Positions 27,813 through 34,967 of a stretch of DNA of 60,850 bases are shown piece by piece. Every line of letters begins with the position of its first letter. The stretch's first letter is position 1. Both the position numbers and the translations under genes were made by a program. The stretch is taken from the NCBI GenBank assembly GCA_964607915.1, contig CAZSMU010000004.1, forward strand, positions 1-60,850. The letters are read 5' to 3'. The DNA is from JADJPL01 sp964607915. GTDB taxonomy: Bacteria > Bacteroidota > Bacteroidia > Chitinophagales > Saprospiraceae. The notes under the pieces were generated by a model that was not told where the DNA came from, searched no databases, and was given only the letters and a program-made list of their open reading frames with translations.

Positions 27813-28532
27813 TCATATTCCCTCTAACTGCCTCAAATACATTTGGATGGTATTTTTCAGTCCGAAGTATAGCGCATCGCAAATCAGGGCGTGTCCGATG
27901 GATACCTCCAGCAGGTTGGGCACCTTTTCGCGATAAAACCGGAGGTTTTCCAGATTGAGGTCGTGCCCTGCATTGACTCCAATGCCAATTTGTGCGGCCA
28001 GGAGGGCGCATTCCGCATGTGCCGCCACGGCTGCCTCTGGGTCGAGGGTAAAATCGTGAGCATATTTACCCGTATAAAATTCGATCCGGTCGGCTCCCAC
28101 TGCTTTGGCCCCTTCCACAAAGCGCGGAACGGGGTCCACGAACACGGAGGCGCGGATTCCCTTTTCGTGCAAGGCAGCGATGGTTTCCTTAAGAAAAGAG
28201 GCATGGGCCACCGTATCCCAGCCCTGGTCGGACGTCAGGGCATCGGGGCTATCGGGTACCAGGGTACACTGCTGCGGCGGGTTGGCCAGGACCAGTTCCA
28301 TGAATTCCGGCACGGGATTCCCCTCGATGTTGAACTCGGTGCGCAGCAGGCTGCGCAGGAGAGGAATATCGCTGTAGCGGATATGGCGCTGGTCCGGCCT
28401 CGGGTGTACGGTGATGCCCTGTGCGCCGAACGCCTCGCAGTCTTGCGCGATTTTGGCGAGGTCTGGCTGGTTGCCCTTCCTGGAATTGCGAATCAGGGCG
28501 ACTTTGTTGATGTTGACGCTGAGTTTGGTCAT
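27813..28532 (-). CDS. pdxJ: Pyridoxine 5'-phosphate synthase
   Basis: 239 aa from the ATG at 28532 (MTKLSVNINK); the frame is open further upstream but family members start here. PdxJ condenses 1-deoxyxylulose 5-phosphate with 3-amino-2-oxopropyl phosphate to make pyridoxine 5'-phosphate in the DXP-dependent vitamin B6 pathway. Motifs: LSVNINKVALIRNSR at the start, GITVHPRPDQRHI (His/Arg of the active site), EGNP, LVPDSP, FVDP, EFYTGKYA, VNAGHDLNLENL, and EVSIGHALICDALYFGL at the phosphate site. Length is normal. Divergent from the CPBP protease gene; a palindromic repeat abuts its 3' end. Confidence 0.95.
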   Translation of the reverse strand: MTKLSVNINKVALIRNSRKGNQPDLAKIAQDCEAFGAQGITVHPRPDQRHIRYSDIPLLRSLLRTEFNIEGNPVPEFMELVLANPPQQCTLVPDSPDALTSDQGWDTVAHASFLKETIAALHEKGIRASVFVDPVPRFVEGAKAVGADRIEFYTGKYAHDFTLDPEAAVAAHAECALLAAQIGIGVNAGHDLNLENLRFYREKVPNLLEVSIGHALICDALYFGLKNTIQMYLRQLEGI

Positions 28533-28616
28533 GGCAGATTTATTTTTTAAAATCAGACGAATGGTAAAAGTACGCTCTGTGGGATGGAATCCGGAATTAT
28601 TCCCGTGAAGATTTTG

Positions 28617-28624
28617 TACCTTTG
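28617..28624 (+). promoter_or_regulatory. Putative -7 box (TACCTTTG) for the CPBP/cdsA operon
   Basis: TACCTTTG matches TAnnTTTG and lies 22 bases before the ATG at 28646. No TTTG is seen at the usual -33 distance. The 113-base divergent region should also hold the pdxJ promoter, for which only the weaker TACTTTTA (about 28565-28572, minus strand) is visible. Confidence 0.5.
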
Positions 28625-28645
28625 GCCGTTTAAATACAATACGCA

Positions 28646-29515
28646 ATGGAGGAAAGAGCGACATCGCTGCGCGCATTGGGGTATCTTTTAGGGCTCATGC
28701 TCTTTGGCATGTTCTTTGGCAACCTTTTATCGGCATTGGTTTTCATGCAGGCGGGCCTGGATCCGTCGCAGCTTATTGGCAGCGAGGACGGGAGCATGTC
28801 CCGTTTTACCCGCGACGCCCTGCGGTTGAGCACGCTCCTGACGCACTTATGCACGTTCAGCATCCCAGCCCTTGGCCTTGCGTACGCCTTGTACCGGGAG
28901 GGCTGGCCCGAAGCGACTGGGCTGGTGAAGCCCCAAAAGTGGCCGGTCCTGTGGTACGGGATGGGCTTTGTGGCCCTTGGGTTTCCCCTGGCCCAGTACC
29001 TCTATTGGTGGAACCTGCAGTTTCCGCTTCCGCCTGCCCTGGAGGCGATGGAACGTTCAGCGGGGGAGGTGGTGAAAGCCTTCATCGAGATGGACGGGCC
29101 GATGGAACTGGTGTTGAACCTTTCCATAGTAGGGTTTGTAGCCGCTTTTGGCGAGGAGTTGGTATTCCGGGCCTGGGTGCAGCCCCGGCTGCACGCACGC
29201 CTGCGCAACGACCATATAGCGGTGTGGCTTACGGCTCTCCTGTTCAGCGCCATCCACTTCCAGTTTGCCGGCTTTCTGCCCCGCATGTTGTTGGGCGGTC
29301 TGTTGGGGTATTTGTACCTGTGGAGCCGCAATCTATGGGTACCCATAGTCGCGCACTTTTTTTTCAACAGTGCCCAGCTGGTAGCGCAGTACTTTTTCGC
29401 AGAAAAGATGGATCAAATAGACCCTGAAAAAATAGACCAGCCCCACTGGTTAGTGGGCCTACTCCCTTTACTCCTGCTGGTTTGGGCGGGCAGGGAGATC
29501 AAAAAAAGAGCCTGA
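28646..29515 (+). CDS. CPBP-family intramembrane metalloprotease
   Basis: 289 aa, mostly membrane segments. The four CPBP (Rce1/Abi-like) motifs are present: E170-E171 and R175 in GEELVFRAW, H204 in FSAIHFQF, and H237 with N241 in VAHFFFN. These residues form the membrane-embedded active site. Bacterial members are linked to prenyl-protein-type proteolysis or bacteriocin self-immunity, but the substrate here is unknown. First gene of a plus-strand run, with cdsA starting 20 bases after its stop. The cytoplasmic tail ends in a Lys/Arg cluster (REIKKRA). Confidence 0.88.
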   Translation: MEERATSLRALGYLLGLMLFGMFFGNLLSALVFMQAGLDPSQLIGSEDGSMSRFTRDALRLSTLLTHLCTFSIPALGLAYALYREGWPEATGLVKPQKWPVLWYGMGFVALGFPLAQYLYWWNLQFPLPPALEAMERSAGEVVKAFIEMDGPMELVLNLSIVGFVAAFGEELVFRAWVQPRLHARLRNDHIAVWLTALLFSAIHFQFAGFLPRMLLGGLLGYLYLWSRNLWVPIVAHFFFNSAQLVAQYFFAEKMDQIDPEKIDQPHWLVGLLPLLLLVWAGREIKKRA

Positions 29516-29535
29516 CGGCTCTCAAACCACAAGCT

Positions 29536-30375
29536 ATGGCACTCGACGGATTCCGCTTGCGGATGCTCACTTCTTTTTTCTTTGTGCTCGTCATGCTGGG
29601 GGGTATCCTGGCGGGGCCATTGGCTTTTGCCCTGCTGTTCGGGGCCGTTCTAGCGATTTGCCTTTGGGAATTCCTCTCGGCGCAGATCAGCGGGGCGGAT
29701 GTACCGGCCAGGACCTTGCGCTTTTTCAGTCTGTTGGCGGGGCTCCTCCCCTATCTCATCGTTGGGCTATACCGCTTTGAAGTCCTTTCGGGCATCCCGA
29801 CTGCGCACCTGGCGATGGGATTTGCACCTTTCCTGTTCCTCATCTTCCTCCTCGTACTTTTTGGGAACCGCAGCGACCCCTTCCGGGATATTGGCAGTGC
29901 TTTTATAGGCATTATATATATAGGGCTGCCTTTTGCGCTGATGGAGCTCATCGTGTTGCCGTCTGGCGGCGGCTACCGCATGGACCTTCTGCTCGGCCTT
30001 CTCTTCTTAAACTGGACCAACGACAGCGGGGCTTACATAGTGGGGTCGCGCATAGGGCGCACGCCTTTTTTTCCCCGCATCTCGCCCAAAAAGACCTGGG
30101 AGGGCATTGCCGGCGCCGGCGTCCTGACCACGGCGATAGCGCTGCTCAACGCGGTCTTGTTTCCCGCCATTTCCCTGCACGAGTGGCTGGTGCTCGGCCT
30201 GTTGGTATTCGTATTTGGCTCCCTGGGCGATCTGGTCGAGTCCATGTTCAAGCGCAGCATGCAGATGAAAGACTCCGGGAGTCTCCTGCCCGGTCACGGG
30301 GGCTTCCTCGACCGCTTCGACGGATTCATTTTTCATCTTCCTTTTACGATGGCTTACCTGTTTTTGACGGCATAA
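29536..30375 (+). CDS. cdsA: Phosphatidate cytidylyltransferase (CDP-diacylglycerol synthase)
   Basis: 279 aa from ATG at 29536; an in-frame start at 29482 would overlap the upstream gene. CdsA converts phosphatidic acid and CTP to CDP-diacylglycerol in the inner membrane. About eight hydrophobic segments. Conserved C-terminal motifs: NDSGAYIVGSRIGRTPFF, SPKKTWEG, and the family signature SMFKRSMQMKDSGSLLPGHG followed by GFLDRFDG. Followed after 70 bases by psd, so both ends of the phosphatidylethanolamine branch are clustered; phosphatidylserine synthase is not in the window. Confidence 0.95.
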   Translation: MALDGFRLRMLTSFFFVLVMLGGILAGPLAFALLFGAVLAICLWEFLSAQISGADVPARTLRFFSLLAGLLPYLIVGLYRFEVLSGIPTAHLAMGFAPFLFLIFLLVLFGNRSDPFRDIGSAFIGIIYIGLPFALMELIVLPSGGGYRMDLLLGLLFLNWTNDSGAYIVGSRIGRTPFFPRISPKKTWEGIAGAGVLTTAIALLNAVLFPAISLHEWLVLGLLVFVFGSLGDLVESMFKRSMQMKDSGSLLPGHGGFLDRFDGFIFHLPFTMAYLFLTA

Positions 30376-30445
30376 GAGCATGTTCGGGGACCCTGCCACA
30401 AACCTCAACAGATTTAGCTACCTTTACACCTAAAATATAGAGTTC

Positions 30446-31096
30446 ATGCGCATCCACAGAGAAGGCTTAATGACCATTCTGATCACTTTGGCCGCGTTGC
30501 TGCTGGTCAATTTGTTCCTCAGCGGTTGGTTTCCCCGGATACAGCCCTGGTTGATAATTGGCTCGGGGGTATTCTTTCTTTTTATCCTCCAGTTTTTTCG
30601 CAACCCCAGGCGACCGGTACCGGTAGCGGATGAAAAGCTCGTATATTCGCCTGCCGACGGCAAGGTCGTCGTCATCGAGATGGTAGAAGAAAGCGAATAC
30701 TTCCACGACAAGCGCATCATGGTATCCGTATTCATGTCGCCGCTCAACGTACACATCAACCGAGTACCCTTTTCCGGTAAAGTCGAATACAGCGCCTACC
30801 ACCCAGGGAAATACTTGGCGGCATGGCATCCAAAGGCCTCTACGGAGAACGAGCGCAGCACCGTGGTGGTACAAGGGGACTATGGGAGCGTACTGATACG
30901 CCAGATTGCCGGGGCGGTGGCGCGCCGCATCGTGACCTACCTCAAGGCAGGGGATACTGTCCGCCAGGGGCAGCAGCTTGGTTTTATCAAATTTGGCTCC
31001 CGGGCCGACATATTCCTGCCCGCCGATGCCGCCGTTCAGGTTCGCCTGGGGCAGCGGGTGAAAGGGAACGTGGACGTCATCGCATCGTTTGGCTAA
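30446..31096 (+). CDS. psd: Phosphatidylserine decarboxylase proenzyme (short form)
   Basis: 216 aa, the length of the Psd-B/archaeal-type short form. Two N-terminal membrane segments (about 10-50), then the catalytic domain with FFRNPRRPVPV, SPADGKVV, FMSPLNVHINRVPFSG, and the self-cleavage site FIKFGSRADIFLP, where G184-S185 is cut to make the pyruvoyl cofactor. It forms phosphatidylethanolamine at the inner membrane. Lies between cdsA and the WG-repeat gene in one orientation. Confidence 0.94.
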   Translation: MRIHREGLMTILITLAALLLVNLFLSGWFPRIQPWLIIGSGVFFLFILQFFRNPRRPVPVADEKLVYSPADGKVVVIEMVEESEYFHDKRIMVSVFMSPLNVHINRVPFSGKVEYSAYHPGKYLAAWHPKASTENERSTVVVQGDYGSVLIRQIAGAVARRIVTYLKAGDTVRQGQQLGFIKFGSRADIFLPADAAVQVRLGQRVKGNVDVIASFG

Positions 31097-31123
31097 ACCC
31101 AGTCCGCATCCGCAATAGGTCGT

Positions 31124-32146
31124 ATGGAACAGCCGTTATTCAAAATCAGGGAACAGGGCAGGTATGGGTTCATGGACCGGGAAGGCCGGGTCGTGATCGA
31201 GCCGCAGTACTACCACGCGGACGATTTTTACAACGGCTTTTCACGGGTGCGTCTCAACGATAAGTTGGTACCTCTCGACCCTTTGGGCCGTTTGTACCTC
31301 CGGCAGTTCTTCAACTATATCGGGTACTTCGAAGAAGGGCTGGCACGGGTGCAGCTCGTGCGCCGCTGGGGGTATATCCACGAACAGGGGGCGCTGGCCA
31401 TCCCCATCCAATTTGAAGAAGCAGCTGATTTTTCAGGAGGCCTGGCCGCCATAAAACTCGGCGACGGCTATGGATACACCACCGCTGAGGGTGAGCTGGC
31501 CATCGCGCCGGAGTTCGACTGGGCGGGCGATTTCCGGGCAGGGTTGGCCCCTATCCGCTTTGAAGGCGGCTGTGGGTACATAGATCGCTCAGGAGTCCTC
31601 CAGTTTGAACTCCCCTACGCGCACTGCAGCGCTTTCCAGCAGCAGGTGGCTTCGGTGGTCCACGAGGGCAAGTGGGGACTGGTCAACCGCTACGGGCGGC
31701 TCTTGTTGCCGCCCCGGTTTGACTACTCCCCTGATATCTCCAACGGCGATTTTTTCGAGGGCATGGCCATTGTGCGATCCGAAGGGCTCTATGGCTACCT
31801 CAACGATCTCGGGGAGCTGGTAGTAGAACCCCGCTACACCGCTGCCGGCGATTTCAGCGAGGGGCTGGCACCGGTAGGCATCAACCGCCGCTTCGGGTAC
31901 ATCGGCAAGCAGGGCGATACGCTCATCCCGCTCCAGTATCAGAACGCCGGCGTTTTCAGCGAAGGTCTCGCACCGGTATGCCTGCGCAGTACTTGGGGTT
32001 TTATTGATGCCGAGGGCTTTCGGGCCATCCCCGGAAAATACGAGTGGGCCCTGCCTTTTAAAAACGGGCTCGCCCGCGTGGGAGTAGCCGGCAGGTGGGG
32101 GTACATCAACCGCGACGGGGAGATGGTTTGGCAGGAAACCACATAA
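31124..32146 (+). CDS. WG-repeat protein
   Basis: 340 aa, no signal peptide. About seven tandem repeats of 45-50 residues with the WG-repeat pattern G.[WY]G[YF]I...G....P..[YF]..A..F..GLA.V (for example RRWGYIHEQGALAIPIQFEEA, EGLYGYLNDLGELVVEPRYT, AGRWGYINRDG). Such repeats form beta-hairpin solenoids; their function is generally unknown. It is 27 bases after psd and 12 bases before the next small gene, so it may be part of the phospholipid operon, but no biochemical link can be read from the sequence. Confidence 0.88.
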   Translation: MEQPLFKIREQGRYGFMDREGRVVIEPQYYHADDFYNGFSRVRLNDKLVPLDPLGRLYLRQFFNYIGYFEEGLARVQLVRRWGYIHEQGALAIPIQFEEAADFSGGLAAIKLGDGYGYTTAEGELAIAPEFDWAGDFRAGLAPIRFEGGCGYIDRSGVLQFELPYAHCSAFQQQVASVVHEGKWGLVNRYGRLLLPPRFDYSPDISNGDFFEGMAIVRSEGLYGYLNDLGELVVEPRYTAAGDFSEGLAPVGINRRFGYIGKQGDTLIPLQYQNAGVFSEGLAPVCLRSTWGFIDAEGFRAIPGKYEWALPFKNGLARVGVAGRWGYINRDGEMVWQETT

Positions 32147-32158
32147 AATAGGGCCTAT

Positions 32159-32533
32159 ATGTCTTTGCGAGAGGCATTTCCAGCAGCAGGATCGAACTAT
32201 CTGGGCGGGGAAAGCGACGGATACGAGTACCGCACGGTATTTGCAGGGGCGAGCCTGGCGCACAGCTATGCTATGGTCCGGCAGTTCCTGCAGGAAGAAG
32301 GCTATGGGGACGTGCCCCTGCCCAGGGATGCCGAAGAGTTGCTGTTGTTCCGCCTACCTACCCGCAACCGACAGATTTTGCTCTTCGAAGACAACGGATA
32401 CGTACACAACCCCGTGAAAATACTTTTCCCCGCAGATAGCCGCAAGCGAAGCACGCTCATCCTATGCCTCTACAACGAGCAGGACCCCCGGCACCTGGTC
32501 AAGTTTCACCGTGTCCTAAGGGATCCGGGCTGA
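32159..32533 (+). CDS. Small conserved-looking protein of unknown function
   Basis: 124 aa, no signal peptide, mixed alpha/beta, pI near neutral. Notable stretches: ASLAHSYAMVRQFLQEEGYG, LLLFRLPTRNRQILLFED, and STLILCLYNEQDPRHLVKFH. I do not recognise the family. It follows the WG-repeat gene by 12 bases and its codon use matches its neighbours, so it is likely a real last gene of the cdsA-psd run. Its stop codon is directly followed by the stem-loop and repeat remnant (copy E) that separates it from the convergent lysS. Confidence 0.75.
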   Translation: MSLREAFPAAGSNYLGGESDGYEYRTVFAGASLAHSYAMVRQFLQEEGYGDVPLPRDAEELLLFRLPTRNRQILLFEDNGYVHNPVKILFPADSRKRSTLILCLYNEQDPRHLVKFHRVLRDPG

Positions 32534-32535
32534 AT

Positions 32536-32588
32536 GGCCGGGGGTCTCGTCAAAAGAGGAGCGATTAGCCCCCCCGCAACAAGGCTAT
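32536..32588. repeat. Repeat remnant (copy E) / bidirectional stem-loop between convergent genes
   Basis: The right end CCCCCGCAACAAGGCT (32571-32586) matches the family right terminal repeat CCCkCGCmACArGTCT. The left terminal repeat is gone; instead GGGGG (32540-32544) and CTC pair with GAG and CCCCC in the right part, giving a stem-loop. It fills almost the entire space between the stops at 32533 and 32589 and probably terminates both transcripts. Confidence 0.6.
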
Positions 32589-34136
32589 TTAACCTTCGCT
32601 TTCTTTATGGCTTTTTTCCGGTTTCATCTGCGGGAAAAAGAGCACTTCCTGAATAGTATGCTGGTTGGTGAGCATCATCGTAAGGCGGTCTATGCCGATG
32701 CCCAGGCCCGACGTAGGGGGCATGCCGTACTCCAGGGCGCGCAGAAAATCCTCATCGAGGGCCATTGCTTCGAAGTCGCCGCGGGCGGCCAGGCGGAGTT
32801 GCTCTTCAAATCGTTCGCGCTGGTCTATGGGGTCGTTCAGCTCGGTGTAGGCGTTGGCGATTTCCTTTCCATTCACGTATAGTTCGAAGCGCTCCACCAG
32901 TCCGGGTTTAGAGCGGTGGGACTTGGCCAACGGCGTCATTTCGATGGGATAGTCGGTGATATAGGTTGGCTGGATGAGGTGAGGCTCCACTTTTTCCCCG
33001 AAGATTTCGTCAATTAGTTTGCCCTTTCCCATGGAGGGGTCGGTATCTATGCGCAGCAGCCGACAGAGGTCCCGGAGCTGGCTTTCGTCCATTTCAGCGA
33101 CGTCGTAGCCCGTGTGAGCCTGGATAGCCTCGTACATGGACAGGCGGCGGTAGGGGCCTGCAAACTCCACGACATGGCCTTCCAATTGGACTGTTGTGGC
33201 GCCATTTACTTCCCGGGCGATGTATTCGAGGCATTCTTCGACCATGCGCATCATCCAGTCGTAGTCCTTGTAGGCGACGTAGATTTCCATGGAGGTGAAC
33301 TCTGGGTTGTGGGTGCGGTCCATCCCCTCGTTGCGGAACATTTTCCCGATTTCATACACTCCGTCGAAGCCCCCTGCGATTAGGCGTTTGAGGTAGAGTT
33401 CGTTGGCGATGCGCAGGAAGAGCGGCATGTCGAGGGTATTGTGGTGGGTGGTGAAAGGCCGGGCTGCCGCACCGCCATGGATGGGCTGCAGGATAGGCGT
33501 TTCCACCTCGAGCCAGCCTTTCGCGTCGAAGAAGCGGCGCATAGCCGATACGATGCGGCTCCTTTTGACGAAGGTCTCTTTGAGGTGCGGGTTTACGGTG
33601 AGGTCCACATAGCGTTGGCGGTGGCGCAGCTCAGGGTCGGAGAACGCGTCGTACGTTTCGGTTTCTCCGGTTTCTTCGTTGATGCGGGTTTTGACTACGG
33701 GCAGGGGGCGCAGCGATTTGCCGAGCAGCTTGAGCGTTTTGACGTGGATGGTCAGCTCACCGGTTTTGGTGAGGAAGGCATAGCCAGTGATGCCGATGAA
33801 GTCGCCCAGGTCGAGTAATTTCCGGAAGACGACATTGTATAGGTCTTTGTTTTCGCCCGGGCAGATTTCGTCGCGGGCGATATAGAGCTGGATTCGCCCG
33901 CTGGAGTCCTGTAGTTCTGCGAAAGAAGCCTTTCCCATGACGCGGGACATCATGATGCGGCCGGCCAGGCAAACGTCCTGGAAGTTGCCGGATTCCGGGT
34001 CGAAGCCCTGGCGGATTTCGGCGGCGAGGGCGTTGACGGGGAAGGCCTCTGCCGGATAGGGGTCTATCCCGAGGTTTCGAAGCTCTTTCAGGTTTTCGCG
34101 GCGGATGATTTCCTGGTCGCTAAGGTGCTGTTGCAT
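32589..34136 (-). CDS. lysS: Lysyl-tRNA synthetase (class II)
   Basis: 515 aa from ATG at 34136 (MQQHLSDQEI). Charges tRNA-Lys in the cytoplasm. N-terminal OB-fold anticodon-binding domain (about 50-160, GRIMMSRVMGKASFAELQD) and class IIb catalytic core: motif 1 near FDAKGWLEVETPILQP, motif 2 FRNEGMDRTHNPEFTSMEIY, motif 3 GLGIGIDRLTMML. The frame stays open to 34223, but the extension would run through the promoter and the family starts near here. TATTTTTG (34159-34166, minus) is a fitting -7 box. Confidence 0.95.
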   Translation of the reverse strand: MQQHLSDQEIIRRENLKELRNLGIDPYPAEAFPVNALAAEIRQGFDPESGNFQDVCLAGRIMMSRVMGKASFAELQDSSGRIQLYIARDEICPGENKDLYNVVFRKLLDLGDFIGITGYAFLTKTGELTIHVKTLKLLGKSLRPLPVVKTRINEETGETETYDAFSDPELRHRQRYVDLTVNPHLKETFVKRSRIVSAMRRFFDAKGWLEVETPILQPIHGGAAARPFTTHHNTLDMPLFLRIANELYLKRLIAGGFDGVYEIGKMFRNEGMDRTHNPEFTSMEIYVAYKDYDWMMRMVEECLEYIAREVNGATTVQLEGHVVEFAGPYRRLSMYEAIQAHTGYDVAEMDESQLRDLCRLLRIDTDPSMGKGKLIDEIFGEKVEPHLIQPTYITDYPIEMTPLAKSHRSKPGLVERFELYVNGKEIANAYTELNDPIDQRERFEEQLRLAARGDFEAMALDEDFLRALEYGMPPTSGLGIGIDRLTMMLTNQHTIQEVLFFPQMKPEKSHKESEG

Positions 34137-34158
34137 ACGCGTTGCTTTTGTTCGGGCG

Positions 34159-34166
34159 CAAAAATA
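34159..34166 (-). promoter_or_regulatory. Putative -7 box (TATTTTTG) for lysS
   Basis: Minus-strand TATTTTTG matches TAnnTTTG, 23 bases before the lysS ATG at 34136. The -33 box is not clear. Confidence 0.5.
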
Positions 34167-34216
34167 GGGAAAGTGGCGGGATGCCGGAAGGGGAATCGCG
34201 GCAGGGCAAAAAAAAA

Positions 34217-34567
34217 GTCGCACCGAAGCGCGACCCTTATTATAATCCCATGAACATATCCAAAATTATTTTGTCAGCAGATTTCTCGCAAAAAATTTTG
34301 AGGAATCAAATAACCTTATTAGGTTTGCTGTGCTAACAGCAGCAGTGTACTACCGAAGTTATAATCTCATGACATTTTCGTTGTCATAATCCCATGAGCA
34401 TGACCTATTTACCTGAGGGTGGGCTTTTTAGCCCACCTTTTTTTTGAGCATTTATCTTGGTTGGGATTGGAAAGTGTGGGCATCGTCCCGAAAAAATCCG
34501 GGACGATTGGCCACCTCGATTATAATCCCATGAACATATTCAAACTTTGGACCCGACTTTTTCGGGT
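34217..34567. repeat. Alternating array of hairpins and ATAATCcCATGA motifs
   Basis: Four copies of a short motif: TATAATCCCATGAACATAT at 34241-34259 and again, identical over 19 bases, at 34521-34539; TTATAATCTCATGACAT at 34359-34375; CATAATCCCATGAGCAT at 34385-34401. Each is next to a stem-loop: GTCGC/GCGAC (34217-34234), GCTGT/ACAGC (34327-34340), ATGACA/TGTCAT (34369-34387), GGTGGGCT/AGCCCACC (34418-34437), ATCGTCCCG/CGGGACGAT (34482-34507), ACCCGA/TCGGGT (34551-34567). No ORF of note spans it. I do not know this element; it is not a CRISPR because spacing and repeat length are irregular. Confidence 0.6.
34418..34445 (+). terminator. Strong rho-independent-type terminator on the plus strand
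   Basis: Perfect 8-bp stem GGTGGGCT/AGCCCACC with a TTTT loop, followed by eight Ts. No plus-strand gene lies upstream before the lysS start region, so it either ends an unannotated RNA from about 34170-34417 or is part of the hairpin array. Confidence 0.65.
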
Positions 34568-34860
34568 TTGCTTCTCGCCTCACTTATTTCCTTCTCACAG
34601 TACAAATGTGCAACGCTTTTCAAGGAAGCGCAAAGACAAAAATCAAACGTTGTGAAAATTTTTTTTGTGATAAAAAAAGCACATATAAACTAATAGTGTA
34701 TAATAATCAGCTATTTATGTCTTAAAATATATTCTATTCGTAAAATTTTGTGAAAAAATTAAGTTGTTTTGTTCTTTTTAAATTGTGATTTTTTTTGAGA
34801 AAAAGGCAGAAAATAAAAAATGATGTAGCGCATTACATTACTTAATACTGTAATATGAAT
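34568..34860. other. AT-rich gene-free region with an orphan operator-like palindrome
   Basis: Nearly 300 bases, strongly AT-rich, with no ORF of coding character and no tRNA. At 34824-34837 the palindrome TGTAGCGCATTACA (TGTA-N6-TACA) resembles operators of HigA-type antitoxins, but no toxin-antitoxin genes follow. Confidence 0.4.
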
Positions 34861-34901
34861 AAAAAAAGAGGGGCTGTCCGGTTTGGACAGCCCCTCTTTT
34901 T
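34861..34901 (-). terminator. Bidirectional terminator behind the DUF349 gene
   Basis: Perfect 12-bp stem GAGGGGCTGTCC/GGACAGCCCCTC with a 5-base loop, flanked by A-run and T-run on both sides. It works on paper in both directions; on the minus strand it ends the gene stopping at 34968, 67 bases downstream of the stop. Confidence 0.85.
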
Positions 34902-34967
34902 TGGGTATGGCACACAGCGGAAGCGGTGTTTAATTGTTACCCTCTCGATGACTCCCTGGTAATAAGG

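Noticed and set aside
34217..34567. CRISPR array
   Set aside because: The repeated motif is only 12-19 bases, spacing varies from about 26 to 135 bases, spacers contain hairpins, and no cas genes are present.
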